This document shows positions 1 through 11,239 of a DNA stretch of 64,000 nt, in pieces (position 1 is the first letter of the stretch; each line of letters begins with the position of its first letter). This stretch comes from Stenopsyche tienmushanensis (Eukaryota; Arthropoda; Insecta; Trichoptera; Stenopsychidae): the NCBI GenBank assembly GCA_008973525.1, contig WACJ01000058.1, positions 62,001 through 126,000 on the forward strand. Direction: 5' to 3'. The notes beneath the pieces are model-generated. The model was not told the origin of the DNA, searched no databases, and was given only the letters and a program-made list of their open reading frames with translations. The translations under genes and the position numbers were made by a program.

Positions 1-105
1 GATGAAGCCCCCGGGAGCTCAAGTGACAAACTACAGATCATCATTCAGGGGCGTGCTACGCGTAGCATGACTAAACTCCGACGGCTCACATCCAAGCGAA
101 ACATG
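1..105. other. GC-richer window edge with a 14-bp palindrome
   Basis: This stretch is visibly richer in G and C than the next several kilobases. It contains a perfect palindrome, TGCTACGCGTAGCA, at 54-67. No reading frame or known element is recognised. It may be the edge of a feature that starts before the window. Confidence 0.3.
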
Positions 106-900
106 ATTAAAGTTAAACCATTTTTTACTTAAAAAATAAATTAGAATCTAATCAGGATTGAAGGCTCTAAAAACTTTACAGACGTATCGTTTAAGAAAAC
201 AATCTTCGCGTCTGAATTTTATTAATTTGGGACAATTTATCACTATTATGATAGATCGTGATGTTGCATATTATATTAATCGAGTCTACCAGACTTGCCA
301 CTTTTTTGTTGCGTATTTTCAAAGGTCTAATTTAAAAACGAGGTCAAATAGAATAATCAAAAACCGATTATATCCAATTAAAGCTATAATACTGGGCTCA
401 CAATAGAAAACATCCATACTTCGAATCAATAGCTGAGGCTCAGTATATCGCTTTGTGCCATAATATAGGCCAAAAGCTTATATCTGTTATAGCATTTTTA
501 ATGCAAAAACATCAACCTTTTATAAAAAAAATTAACTATATGAATTTAAAATAAATTTTAACGAGGTTTTTTAAAAAAATCTATAAGGTATCGTTTGCCA
601 AAACATTAACATATTTGTGTATTAATTTTTTTTTGATGCTTGATACACTTTTATGTATTAATTATTTTAAATTTGCGACTTAACAACCTTAAATTATTTT
701 CTTGAAAAGCTTAAAAAACCTGATCCCTATAAATTATTAATCTACTGTATCTTCTGAAAAGATTATACCAATGTTCCAAGTTTCTTATAATATGCAATAT
801 TTTGAGCATTCCCACTAAAATTTTAGTATCCATCAACTAGTATAGACTTCATTGAATCAAATTATGAAATGTATTTTAACATTTATGCGGCAACGTGTAT
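106..900. other. AT-rich sequence, no gene seen
   Basis: AT-rich throughout. The only longer open frame (158-406, plus strand) begins at TTG, has unbiased composition and matches nothing I recognise. I treat it as a chance ORF. Confidence 0.6.
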
Positions 901-1335
901 TACTAGGTATATCCGGAAAGTAAGTGTACTATTTTTTAATATATATTTTTTAGAAAAAGTCGTGGTACAAGCTTCTTTATGCCCTTCTTGAAGAACTCTC
1001 TCACCAGCTCCTTTCCCCACTTCAGAACTTTCCAAAACTCTGAGGCCATGATTATTTTGCCCGAAACTCCGGTTTTGAATTTTTTGTCAGGTGGGGAATG
1101 GGAAATGACGTGTAATGAGCCACCCACTTTTTATCTCCAGTTACAGGGATTTCTTACCGACATCTTTCACGCAACTGGACACTACAACGTGAATTTACGT
1201 AGTAACATATTTCTGCTATACTCGCTTTGTTAGGAGATCTCCTTCTACTACTCAGTATAGCCAACCCTTAAAAAATAAAATAAAAATACAGCCCGTTTTT
1301 GTCACAGTACACTTATTTTCGGGATATACCTGGTA
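901..1335 (-). mobile_element. mariner/Tc1-like element with both terminal inverted repeats
   Basis: The two ends form a 30-bp terminal inverted repeat matching at 27 positions (901-930 against the reverse complement of 1306-1335). Each end starts with TA, the usual target duplication of the Tc1/mariner superfamily, and then reads AGGTATATCC. The element is about 435 bp, against about 1.3 kb for an intact mariner, so it is an internally deleted non-autonomous copy. The interior retains a minus-strand frame resembling the end of a mariner transposase. The inverted repeats and TA are directly visible; the family assignment is inferred. Confidence 0.75.
936..1127 (-). pseudogene. mariner-like transposase C-terminus, decayed
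   Basis: The 63-codon minus-strand frame contains the run EFFKKGIKKLVPR. This follows the pattern near the end of mariner transposases: an aromatic residue, a short basic stretch, then G-I, K-L and R. The catalytic aspartates are absent. It lies wholly within the inverted repeats at 901-930 and 1306-1335, and this context supports the call more than the short motif does. It cannot make an active transposase. Confidence 0.5.
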
Positions 1336-2238
1336 GATATCACACAAACGAAAAATATACACATATGTTATTACTTTAGTAATAGAAATTCTAAATTGTC
1401 TATATAAATATGAAAGCGCTTTGAATTATAGACAAGATCAACATAGATAATATATTTATCCAGCATAATATAATCCAAACCGCTCAATTCTGAGAAAACC
1501 AGCGGATTATTCTAATTCCCAGGATATTCTAATCTCTAACTGTTCAATTCCGGGAAAATAAAAAAAAAAACAGAAAAGACATCAAATTAGTTTCTTATCG
1601 ATCTGATGTAGATGGTTCATATATCATATATTTAAAATAGCTCATAAAATTGCTATAATTATTCAAAAAATATTATTAAATAAGACGATACATTTTGAAC
1701 GTTGCATACACTTGGATTTTTTATGAATCGAAGCAAATCCTTAATTTTTCATAGCCACTCGCTGTTTTAAATTACTCCACAGTTGTGCATCAATTCCAAC
1801 AATCGTAAAGCTAAATATTTTTTTGTAGTACTATTTCCATTATTGGACATACTAATTAAGATATGCTATTTTTAAGCGGATCTAAGTGGATTTTAGATAT
1901 CAGCTGATTCTCATTATATATAAGTTACATTTACTATTTACTATTTTTGCAATCAATCACTCAATCAAAGACAGTCTTGCCTATCTATATTAATTATTCA
2001 TAGCATTTACTTTTTCAGACGTAAAAAAGTCGGCTAATTCTGAATCAAGGCGATCATTCAAAATTATTGACATTTCTAATTACTTAAATCCTAATTCGAA
2101 TTTAATTCTCATTCTCATCAATGTTTCACATTTGACTAACTTTAAATTGGTAGAAAATTACATTGTTATTATTAATAATCAATTTAATAAATCATCTTTC
2201 ATATGAAAATAAATAAAACGACAAAACGCCCTTAATAT
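1336..2238. other. AT-rich sequence, no gene seen
   Basis: No convincing reading frame, RNA gene or repeat was found here. Short homopolymer runs (for example the A run near 1561) are the only structure. Confidence 0.6.
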
Positions 2239-2239
2239 A

Positions 2240-3008
2240 TTAGGGTGTCCCATAAGTTTCTTTCGTTTTTATATTAAGAAAAAAATAAACAATAATTTGT
2301 ATTATATCAAAATTAATTGAATAATATATGATCCATTCTGTTCTATTACATTTCTCTATCTCTCCGGAAGCATCATAATGCTTTCTTGCCAAAATTTCCC
2401 AGGTTTGTTTGCAAAATATTGATCAAGGTACATTTTTATGTAATTTTTTAATTAAAATTTTTACCGCGTAAAGAATTTTTCAATGAAATAAATTAATAAT
2501 AATCTGAAGGGGCAATATCCGGAGAGTAAGGAGGATGAGTTAAAACATCCCAGCCAAATGATAATAATTTATTTCTGACGAGCAAAGACACATGAGGCCT
2601 GACGTTATCGCGATGAAAAACAAAGCCTCGTCTGTTCGCTTATTCTGGCAATTGCATCCTTTAGATTGTCTAGTTGGAAACAATATTTTGTTGAATTGAT
2701 CGTTTCACCTTGCCGAAGTAGCTCATAATAAACTACCCCCTTTCAGTCCCACCAAATGCATAGCAAAACTTTTTTTGGACGTAGGCCAGGTTTAGCTACA
2801 GTTAAAGCTTCTGTACCCTTGGTTCGAGACCGTTTACGTTAGATATTCTCATAGTGTATCCAACATTCATCTCCAGTTACAAGTCTCTTCAAAAAAGGTT
2901 GGTTATTATGTCGTTGGAGAAGAAGATTGCATGTTGAAATATCGCGGGTTTTCTTCAACCATGGCTATGATTAGATCTGTGTTTATTTGCTTATGGGACA
3001 ACCTTTTA
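2240..3008 (-). mobile_element. mariner element relic with one clear and one decayed end
   Basis: The left end begins TTAGGGTGTCCCATAAG at 2240, directly after TA. The same terminus appears inverted at 23970-23992, so it is the true end of a family present twice in this window. A weaker inverted match, CTTATGGGACAACC, at 2990-3004 may be the other terminus. If so, this copy has lost the part coding for the transposase N-terminus. The interior carries an interrupted transposase on the minus strand. Confidence 0.85.
2400..2990 (-). pseudogene. mariner transposase catalytic region, broken
   Basis: Read on the minus strand from high to low coordinate, the frame gives in order: VTGDECWIHYEN (first catalytic Asp block), a KVLLCIWWD-KGVVYYELL segment, FHRDNVRPH (second Asp block), and HPPYSPDIAPSDYY (third Asp, D34D type). 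Block order and spacing match mariner transposases of insects. Stop codons after the first block and inside the third-Asp block (TAA after SDYY) show it is dead. The N-terminal helix-turn-helix half, about 150 residues in the family, is missing. The C-terminal FF-SKP region is frameshifted; the sister fragment at 23795-23992 preserves it better. Confidence 0.88.
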
Positions 3009-3009
3009 A

Positions 3010-3790
3010 CCGCAGAAAATTTTACACGAAGACAACGAGTAAGTCTTAATATCTCCAACTTTCTAATTTTAATTTTCATATTATCAAATCATAATAATCT
3101 GTTCCTCAAATATTATCTATTTTGCAGAATACAGAGTAAAACTAATTATTTACGCCTACGCTCAACTTTAATTAGGAAATCATACCAGTATGTTTCGATA
3201 TTTATCTTTTGATCCACGTCAAGCTTTCTCAGTAAAATTCTATTTTTACACCTTAAAATATTTTCAGCAACTCAATTTAAATCTGGATCGAGCAAGAAAA
3301 TGCGTACATTTTAATTGTATTTACTTCTTAGAGGGTAAATAGAAAATTACCTACCACAAGATAAATACAAAAACGTCGAGAAATGAATATTACTTGATTA
3401 ACACTGAATAAATTATTTACAAAACAAGAAAAGCTTTTTAAGTACTTCTACAAATCTTTATGTTAAGTAATATAAATAAAATAATTCAAAAATGTGCATT
3501 ATTTATACATAAAGCCTTCTATGTAGGATTTTCGCATAACCTTATAAATTCAGTATTATTTCCATATTCAAAGATGTGCGTCTACTGAAAGACCACACTG
3601 TTCCGTTTACGATTAGATAATCTGTATACATGTTATGCTTTTCTGGAATTTGCGCATAAATTATGCCGCACACGCAGCAACCCTTAACACTTTCGAGCCC
3701 GGGCAAAATATAAATCTTATTACTTGATACCTAGTTTTGGATTATTATTATAAAGGTTTAGTCTCAAATCTAGATTATGGAAAAAATACC
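3010..3790. other. AT-rich sequence, no gene seen
   Basis: The frame at 2931-3212 (plus) starts inside the mariner relic and runs into AT-rich DNA with no recognisable protein. Nothing else is supported. Confidence 0.55.
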
Positions 3791-3794
3791 GTAT

Positions 3795-3885
3795 CGAGGA
3801 TCCGTATCGATTGTGAGGATCTTTTTCGTCGTGTCAGCGGTCCGAAAAGTGGACCGGTTGGACACAAAGACCTTGTGACCGGGAT
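3795..3885 (+). repeat. dispersed repeat R1, copy 1
   Basis: One of four copies in the window (others at 7795-7976, 10410-10520 and 40030-40240). The shared core reads TCAGCGGTCCGAAA, a short variable stretch, GGACCGGTTGGACAC, then a conserved AAGACCTTGTGGCC. GGTCC and GGACC are preserved as an inverted pair. The block is more GC-rich than its surroundings. It directly adjoins the end of the hAT relic at 3900-4460. I do not recognise the family. Confidence 0.7.
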
Positions 3886-3899
3886 TTTTAATAGTTTAA

Positions 3900-4460
3900 G
3901 AAATTACATTGATTAGAAATACAAATAAGTCCATTTGTTTAATATAAAAAAATAATTTGAAGGTGAAAGATTTTTATTTATTTAAGAAAAGATAAAAATA
4001 AAATTCAAAAATATATAAATAAAACACTAAAAAAATCAAATATTATTTGAGTGTTTCGTCATTAAGTCTGAATCTGATTTTGGAAGCCAGGCAACTTGCT
4101 GCTGAAAATGTACGCTCAGCCTCCACACTCGTTAGAGATATCGTCATCAGATATTTAAATAGTAGTTCGAGTTGATGACCGCGTGAGCTCCCATTTTCAT
4201 ATAATACCGTCAATGTGACTGATAAAATTCCTTTCTGCTGAGACTCGGACTAAAACTCGCAAAATTCCCGATTTCCCGATAAATTATTTATTTCCGCCGC
4301 TGCAAATGAATACTTTTATACTATAATACTTTGATGTGATTCGTAATTATACTACGAAGAAATACAAAAATTTTGAACTCCGTATGTATTATATTTCATA
4401 TAGATATTCCCATTATTAGAGTCGTGGTGTAGTAAATACATCACCGGTAGATAAAGGTTA
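3900..4460 (-). mobile_element. hAT element relic, 3' half
   Basis: The minus strand is clearly similar to the plus strand at 10540-11000. Both share the landmark ACCGGTGATGTATTTACTAC, a following CTCTAATAATGG, the LVRVSA-type spacer GAGTTTTAGTCCG, and then the transposase C-terminus. The same landmark lies inside the complete non-autonomous copy at 44638-45213, which ties all of them to one hAT family. No terminal inverted repeat or target duplication remains here. Confidence 0.78.
4045..4240 (-). pseudogene. hAT transposase C-terminal dimerisation region, decayed
   Basis: Minus-strand translation gives SLTSVEAERTFSAASCLASK followed by IRFRLNDETL. The signature S-x-x-S-x-E-R-x-F-S, then K-x-R-x-R-L, is diagnostic of the hATC dimerisation domain at the end of hAT transposases. 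Compared with the copy at 10755-10997, this one has lost about 30 bases after NDETL and runs into AT-rich DNA. Only the last 60 to 65 residues of a protein normally over 500 residues long are present. Confidence 0.85.
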
Positions 4461-4469
4461 ATATAGCAA

Positions 4470-7400
4470 TTTGAAAAATATACGTACTGTACACATCTTA
4501 TATATAGATTAAAAAGTTACTGCCCTATTTAGTAGCCTCTATTTAGTAGCCTTCATCGTGATTTTTTTTATTTTTAGGAATAATTTCATTTTTTGACATT
4601 ATTGTTTACTCTCGGTTATTTTGATAACCGTAGCTCAAACAATCTATTAATTGAATGTTATTCAGTTGAAATACCATATATTATTTAATGTTCAAAGAGA
4701 AAATGGCTTAATAGCTTAGATGCTTATCGTTACCATATGGTTTCGCTCGTCTCTAAAACTTTAAAAGATTCATGGCTCAATAGAGTTCATCACAATTCAT
4801 TTATTCATATAATAATCTAATATGAGCTCATTCATAAATAGAATATCTTTCAAAATAAATAAATCAATATTCAGGAGATGAAACGTCAAGATTTATCACA
4901 TGAATAATATATGAGATTTTTCTCCATTCAGTGTTTGAACGGTGCTTAAAAAATGTCATAAGTATAGAAAACCGAACACGTCATTTCTAATAATATATTT
5001 TGAATTTATATGTATGCTACGCTCTCCAATAATCTGAAAGCCCGCAAGGCTTGAAAGGTTGCAAATATTTGATTCAATCATTTTTATGCGAATGTCTATT
5101 GTAGAAATTTTCATCATTATTTGAGATAATCTCAAATAATCGATATATTCATATTACTATTGTTAATTTGTATCGATCATGAAAGCTCAAAATATCTCAA
5201 GTTTTTATTTCTCATTAGTCATGTTGAAAGCTCTTCGCGCCATTGAAAAGCTTTCATTTTGCCGATTTCATGCAATCCAATATTGCAAGAGAAAACTAAG
5301 ACTCAATTTAGTGTCGAAATAGTCTTATTCTGGAATCAAATCAATTATTTAAGAAGAATTTCTATCACAAAGTAGAAGCTGAAACTTTCAGATGCTTTAA
5401 GATTTTACCTCTACAATACATAAATATACGTGGATAAATCCGAACTTTCATTATATTAATTCATTTTCCCAGTCTATGAAAAACCACAGATATGTAATAC
5501 AAAGGCCATTGTACATTCACATCAGTCAATAGATCTGGTCACTTATATTGATTTAAATGTTTGTCTTTAAAGAGTCGTTCCAACATACGTTTTGCTTCCC
5601 ACGCCAACTCAAAAACTCTTTCTTCTAATAAAAGAAAATATACGTTTTAAGCTATTAAGACTTTATCTCGTTTGCTCATTATGGAATGAAATTCGAAGTT
5701 CCTTTTATACGCTCCAAGATGGAATTTATTCTAACGAAGTCTGACTTGATAAGTAATCCTTTAACTTTAAATAGAAATCTATTTAAAATAATGGCATATT
5801 TGGTTAGGGTTTTCTTACACTCAAATAACCTTCGTTATAACTCCGTTTAATAACATAAGCTTTTAAAAAATATATTTTTATGTTATTTTTTATGATAAAA
5901 CAGTTTTTTTCAATTCAAACACAAGAGTCATGTCATCTAATTATCCAATACCTTAATATAGATCTTGAACTTGTTTTACCTCATTTTTATTATTTTGAAT
6001 GAGAAATTTTCCATTTTTCAGATCAGGATTTAACTTAGAGGATCAATAGCTTGGGGGTCCTACCCTTATATAACAAACAAAAAAAAATATTCCGACATCT
6101 ATCACCTTCCGCTTAATGGATTCATGTACTATATATCCATTTTCAATGCCAAAAGTTCAATTATTAGACTTAACTGCTATAACATAATATAAAGTTTATA
6201 TCACTTTAATAAACTTTATACTTATTTTTGAGAAAAACAAGTTTAAACCTTTTAATATTAAGCGTTAGCAGCAAATTTTTGCAAGAAAGTTGTCATTTTG
6301 CTATCTAGAATTGACTTTATTCAGAAGGTTTTATAAATTTACATTAAAACCGTATTTTCACTCTTATTGTTGTAGACATTATCCCTAAAGACTTCCTAAA
6401 ATTAATATTTGGATGTATCCCAAGGGATGCAAACTGCTTAAGTTATAGAATGGAGAGATGAAGATATTTATGGGTATTATATTCTCCGAAGACATCTCGA
6501 ATGCTTCTATTAAGCCAAAGTGAAGCAGATTAATTTTGTACAAATGTTAATTATTACATAGGAACAAATTAATTATACTCGTCCAAAAAATAAGAACAAT
6601 ATCGTCATGTACTTGAAATTCACATAATTGCAACCAACGGTATTCGTTTCGGATTATATGACACTGGGCCGTTAAAGTTTAAATCGAAATATGTCAAATG
6701 ACTTTAATAATGAAAATGCTCCTGGTTATAATTTGTATTAAACAGTTTACAGCACCAATTTCAATCGTTATGCTTCAAAACATCATGCTTCATGATCAAA
6801 TTTCTAAATGGAAATTTGGATGCCATTATGAATGTTTAAATATAGACTGATCGATTTTATGTATGATGGAATCGTTAGGCAGGAATCAAATTAATATGAA
6901 CTATGAAGTTGCGAATTCAAGCCCAAATTATTGCTTAAACTCAAAGCTAATGAAATTTTGTCAAGTCAAATCGGTTCTCTTCGCAGGGCGAAATCAATTT
7001 CGCCAAATATTTGCGCCATTAAAAAGATTTCATCCTTGAACATATTCAATAACTGATGCAGAATATGTTGCCTAGAAAAACTTTTTTCATATGTACTCAA
7101 AAACTTTCCTCCTTTCTAGATTATAGTTCTTGGAAATAATATTGGTTCATGTTAAAGTCCTTTCTTATCCTTATTTTTTTATCAATTTTGCACACTTCGT
7201 ATATTTGATTTGTCATAATATTAAATTTTGAATGAATTTATTATTTTCAAATAATTTAAGGTGTGGACCATATGAGGTTTATGTCAATGATACTCTCACA
7301 AATTAGGCTTAAAGAATTTGTCAAGATTAAGCAACTTTCTTAAAACTCAACGTTGAAGTTGTGAACTAAACGAACGAAGAAACATGTCAGCAGTAACCGA

Positions 7401-7480
7401 TTCGTATTTAACTTTCTTCGAAAACTCGATTTTATGTTAAACAAAACGCGTAAAGTAGTAAAGTTCGTAACAAATATATT
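4470..7480. other. AT-rich sequence, no gene seen
   Basis: Three kilobases with no reading frame above 60 codons, no recognised repeat copy and no RNA gene. Confidence 0.6.
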
Positions 7481-7780
7481 TTTATTTAAGGGTTACATGG
7501 GTTTTTAAATTTAAAAAAAACCATTTTTACATTTTTATCTTATAGTACCACATTTTAAAAATATTTTCCCAAAATTTCAAATCAATCCGAGTAAAACTCT
7601 AAGATACAGAGTCTTTGGCTGAATTCCATGAGAGAGTCGAGGGTCCCTGACTCATGGTTGTGCTTGGCAGCGTGCTACTGCTACAAATGCTCTCTCATAA
7701 TTCAAACACAATTACGTTCCAGTACAGAATGAAGATTTATTAGCTTTCAATCACATGTGTAAATCCTTTAATAAGACCAT
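7480..7780. other. possible transposon non-coding sequence
   Basis: An A/T-run stretch (7490-7620) containing AAAATTTCAAATCAATCCGA is followed by a GC-richer segment (7620-7710). The segment carries an inverted pair: ATGAGAGAG at about 7628 and CTCTCTCAT at about 7691. It lies just before R1 copy 2. This style of sequence is common in insect DNA transposons, but I can name no family. Confidence 0.25.
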
Positions 7781-7794
7781 GTTCTGTAGACATT

Positions 7795-7976
7795 TTCGGG
7801 CATAGCGTTTGATCGGAAGGCGCTCTTTCAATGTATTAGCAGTCCGAAATTCGGACCGGTTGGACATGAACATCTTGTGGCCACTCCCTCCAATTTTAGA
7901 GTTAAAGGATTTTGGAGAAAAATGTATCCCCTTACCCCCAGCGGCCGGTAACAATCATTGGTCCGGACCTTTTACG
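7795..7976 (+). repeat. dispersed repeat R1, copy 2
   Basis: This copy matches the one at 40030-40240 over most of its length: the GGTCC/GGACC core, CTTGTGGCCACTCCCTCCAA, a downstream AAATGTATCCCC, and a terminal TGGTCCGGACC against TGGTCTGGTCCG. The repeat unit is therefore at least 180 bp. Short frames in the two copies encode similar peptides (DRLD-x4-LWPLPPIL), but these look like a by-product of DNA conservation, not evidence of a gene. Confidence 0.75.
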
Positions 7977-8099
7977 AAAATATTAATATATTTTTTTTTA
8001 AATTATTTATTGTGTTAAGTAGTTCTTATTTTGAAAAAAATACCTATCTATTGTATATATTTATCCTATCCTAAATTTAAATTAAATCAAAATATTTAG

Positions 8100-8300
8100 C
8101 TCAGAGCACAAGTAGCCCCAAAAAGTGGAGAAAGAGCGTGTCCTCGCGGAAATGGAATTTAATTTGTGGTTTTGCACCCTGCTGTGCACTTTTGCGAGCG
8201 AGCTAGCATGGTCCCGAATAGCTGGACCAATTTACAGATCGGGTCAGAGGAGGGTCCCATGTCGGTAGTGTTTCCCCTACCTTATATATTTATATATTAT
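8100..8300. other. GC-richer segment of unknown nature
   Basis: This block begins about 125 bp after R1 copy 2 and is distinctly less AT-rich than its flanks. It contains a 68-codon plus frame (8166-8372) with no recognised similarity. It may belong to the same unidentified element as R1. No copy of it was found elsewhere in the window. Confidence 0.25.
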
Positions 8301-8309
8301 AGCGTTGAT

Positions 8310-9680
8310 ACAAAATTAGCAGGTGATGACCCATTTAATTTATGCATGATTAAAATGACCAAAAACCCATAAGATCAGTTAATTTATCGTTCGCATGACT
8401 CAATTGAATCTTTCTTTTAATAATTATAATTTTCGACTTCTTTCACGAATCCATTATAACTTCCAAAAGAACAAACAGAATTTTGATCCACAATGTCGAT
8501 AATAAAGATTAGTTTTGGTGGATGCTTAAATTTGTCGATAAATCAGTCATTTTAGATAATGAAAATACAGTATTAAAGCATTTTCTTCTAGGAATTTTTA
8601 CTATCACATTTGAACAATCAATGTCAATAAAAGCCTATTCTTTACAGCAAAGAACGCATGGTTCTTATTTGTTGAGCTTTGATAAATATAGAGCTATATA
8701 GGTCATTCAATGAATCATTTACATCAATAGTTCCATTGAAGGATATTCCGGAAAGAAGGGATTTAATATTAAAAAAATTGATCCTTTTCATAAATCAAAT
8801 TTTCATTAAAATAGCTCAAATAAAATTAAGTGCAATTATTTTATTCGTTTAGGGTTGTTTGCTTATTTTTCAAGCGCTTTTAATTATGAAATGCGTTCCC
8901 AATTTAAAATTAATTTTGCGACAAATTTAAAATAGCCATGTTCGTATAAAAATATTTTTGCAGCTAATGAAAGTATGCAAATTTAAAATCCACACGAATC
9001 ATTCATATGCACAAAAAATATTTTCATTGACAAGAATTGAATGAACAAAAGACGATATTAAAATGAGATGAAACCCCTATTTTTTCTACATAACAAAACA
9101 ATCAATCTGATATTCAATTTTAAGGCTATTTCACTTCGAGCTTAACATCGAGCTTATGGGCTTAAGCTTTTGAAAGCTCGAGTATAAAATTTAACATATG
9201 GTATTATTTGAGGCATAAAAGTACATTCACATCAAAAATTTCATTTTTGATATTCAGTAAATGTATAAAAATATCGCTTGATGTTGATATTTATTCAATA
9301 AAAATTTGATACGACTTCTCTACAATATGCTGAAACGATATTTGCGTAATATTTACGTTGTTGACAATTCTCCACTCCATTGAATATTTCCATATGAAAT
9401 ATATACAGCAAACAGTTTTCGCGATAAAAAAAATAGATATAAGATTTGTTATATGGATTTATTTTTTAGCTTCATAATTCTAAATGCAAACAGGCAGAAA
9501 AAAGCCTTCCACCAAAGGAATCCTTTTCCTCTGTTCGAAATTAGTTATATTTTTTCGGTTCACAAGCTTTTTCTTTGTAAGCTTTCATTTACGCAATACG
9601 TTTGTTTTGTTGCCAAATTAGTAATGGAAAAATTCTTTGAATTATTCGATAAAAATTCAACTTCAGCTTTCGTTGGTTTT
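8310..9680. other. AT-rich sequence, no gene seen
   Basis: The frame at 9453-9683 (plus) begins at TTG and has no recognisable features. No repeats of the families described here were found. Confidence 0.55.
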
Positions 9681-9686
9681 TAATTA

Positions 9687-9980
9687 TTATTTGAATAAAG
9701 TTTTCAAAGCATAAATGCAGCACAAAACAACTACCACATTAGAGTACTTTGTAGACAAACTAATATGTAAATCTGTTTCTATTGGAACAACCTTAGCAAA
9801 TTCAATGAAATCTGGAAGCACACTTGACAAACTCAATTTGGAGAAATAATTAATGATTTTGTAAATATCTCGTATCCCATGTAAGCTCAAATTTACATCC
9901 AAGTGGGCGTGAGTCAATGCTGGAGAAAAGCATCTCCGACTAAGCAACTGCAATTGTAAGTTTTCAGCGTCGAAATTCAA
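9687..9980 (-). other. 97-codon open frame, unrecognised
   Basis: This is the longest frame in its neighbourhood, and its start codon is TTG, not ATG. The residue mix is fairly protein-like in the middle (LDVNLSLHGIRDIYKIINYF, then VLPDFIEFAKVV). The second segment loosely recalls the stretch before the dimerisation motif in some hAT transposases, but the S-x-E-R-x-F-S signature does not follow. A hAT relic of a different family starts 560 bp downstream. I would not call it a gene without similarity support. Confidence 0.2.
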
Positions 9981-10409
9981 TCCTACGACATCTTGTTAGA
10001 GCACATTCTGTCGGATATACAATCTTTAAAGGTACAGAAAAATATTATTTTTATCCTATAAATGGCTCATTTAAGCAACTAAATATATTAAACTTAAAAA
10101 AACACTATGTATAAGTTATATTTTAATGAAAATTAAGCCTTTTTAAGAGTTCGTGTTTTTTTTAAATATACTCCGCTAGGTCAAGTGTTACCAATTTAAA
10201 GCGTCAATATATATATACATATCTGTCAATATCAGAGCTGCAACGAAGATATGAAGCATCAATGGCAAGTATCTAACTTGCGGCTCGGCGACCTCATTTG
10301 GTATGAAACACCTATATAATTTAGACTTTGTGAGGGCTTTCGTGATCGAACAGATCATTGAAGGTCTCAGATACGCATTTATCGCTGAAAATAGCGCAAA
10401 AAACAATTA

Positions 10410-10520
10410 AAAAAAAGACGGAGTGGCCGCAAGGTCTATGAGTCCAATCGGTCCGCCTTTCGGACCGCTGATATAACGAATGAGTGCCTCGCAATCGGAC
10501 GCCATACCCGAACATGTATA
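10410..10520 (-). repeat. dispersed repeat R1, copy 3
   Basis: The reverse complement carries the R1 core (ATCAGCGGTCCGAAA, GGACCGATTGGAC, AGACCTTGCGGCCACTCC). Upstream it has GGCGTCCGATTGCGAGGC, also present in the copy at 40030. It lies about 20 bp before the hAT relic at 10540-11095, in the same relative orientation as R1 copy 1 to its hAT relic, but at the opposite end. Confidence 0.7.
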
Positions 10521-10539
10521 CAGAGCGACTACGAACCGT

Positions 10540-11095
10540 ACCGGTTTTCTATACCGGTGATGTATTTACTACACCTCGACTCTAATAATGGGAATATCGA
10601 TATGAAATATAATAGATACGTGGTTCAGAATTTTTATATTCCTTCGTGATATAATTGCGAATCGCATCAAAGTATTATAGTTTGTAAATATTCATCTGTA
10701 GTGACGGAAAAAGAGAATTTGTCGGGAAATTGGGAATTTTGCGAGTTTTAGTCCGTGTCTCAGCAGAAAAGAATTTTATCAGTCACATTGATAGTGTTAT
10801 ACGAAAATTGGGACTCATACGGTCATCAACTCGAACTAGCATTTAAATATCTATTGAAGATATCTCCAACGAGTGTGGAGGCTGAGCGTGCATTTTCAGC
10901 AGCAATTTGCCTGGCTTCCAAAATCAGATTCAGATTAAATGACGAAACACTCGATGCTTTAATGTTACTTCAGGCATATTTTCAAAATAATATTTGAGTT
11001 TTTTAGTGTTTTATTTAACTATTTTTGAATTATATTTTTATATTTTCTTGAATAAATAAAATGAGATGAAAAAAGGCGCAGAATTTTTAATAAAA
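10540..11095 (+). mobile_element. hAT element relic, 3' half
   Basis: Same family and extent as the inverted copy at 3900-4460. It starts at the ACCGGTGATGTATTTACTAC landmark and continues through the region coding for the transposase C-terminus to an AT-rich tail that also aligns (TTTTTTAGTGTTTTATTT). No terminal repeat is seen beyond 11095, so the element is truncated at both ends. Confidence 0.8.
10755..10997 (+). pseudogene. hAT transposase C-terminus (hATC dimerisation region)
   Basis: This 80-codon open frame ends at a natural stop. It contains SPTSVEAERAFSAAICLASK, then IRFRLNDETLDALMLLQ. This is the S-x-x-S-x-E-R-x-F-S and R-L-x-x-E-x-x-x-x-L pattern of the hAT dimerisation domain (Pfam Dimer_Tnp_hAT). 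The domain lets hAT transposases multimerise in the nucleus. The catalytic core and BED zinc finger are absent upstream, where only non-coding element sequence is found. It is the best-preserved coding remnant of this hAT family here. Confidence 0.88.
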
Positions 11096-11169
11096 GTAGA
11101 CAACGAACTACGATTTTTCGGACGTTTCTATCTATTTTTTATATCCTAGAAAATCTTTCATGAACCTGT

Positions 11170-11235
11170 ATTAGCCATATGTCTTTTTTACGCGGTTTCC
11201 GTGAAACGTATACCGCATAAAAAGGTCGTAAAAAT
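11170..11235 (+). repeat. fragment of dispersed repeat R2
   Basis: TTACGCGGTTTCCGTGAAAC followed by CGTATACCGCATAAAAAGG resembles the end of the R2 MITE at 58983-59215, where GATTCCCCGTGGAACGTATC precedes a CGCATAAAAA stretch. Only this end portion is recognisable. Confidence 0.45.
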
Positions 11236-11239
11236 GGCG

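Noticed and set aside
158..406. 82-codon plus frame at the window start
   Set aside because: Begins at TTG in AT-rich DNA, has no recognisable motif and is typical of chance frames at this composition.
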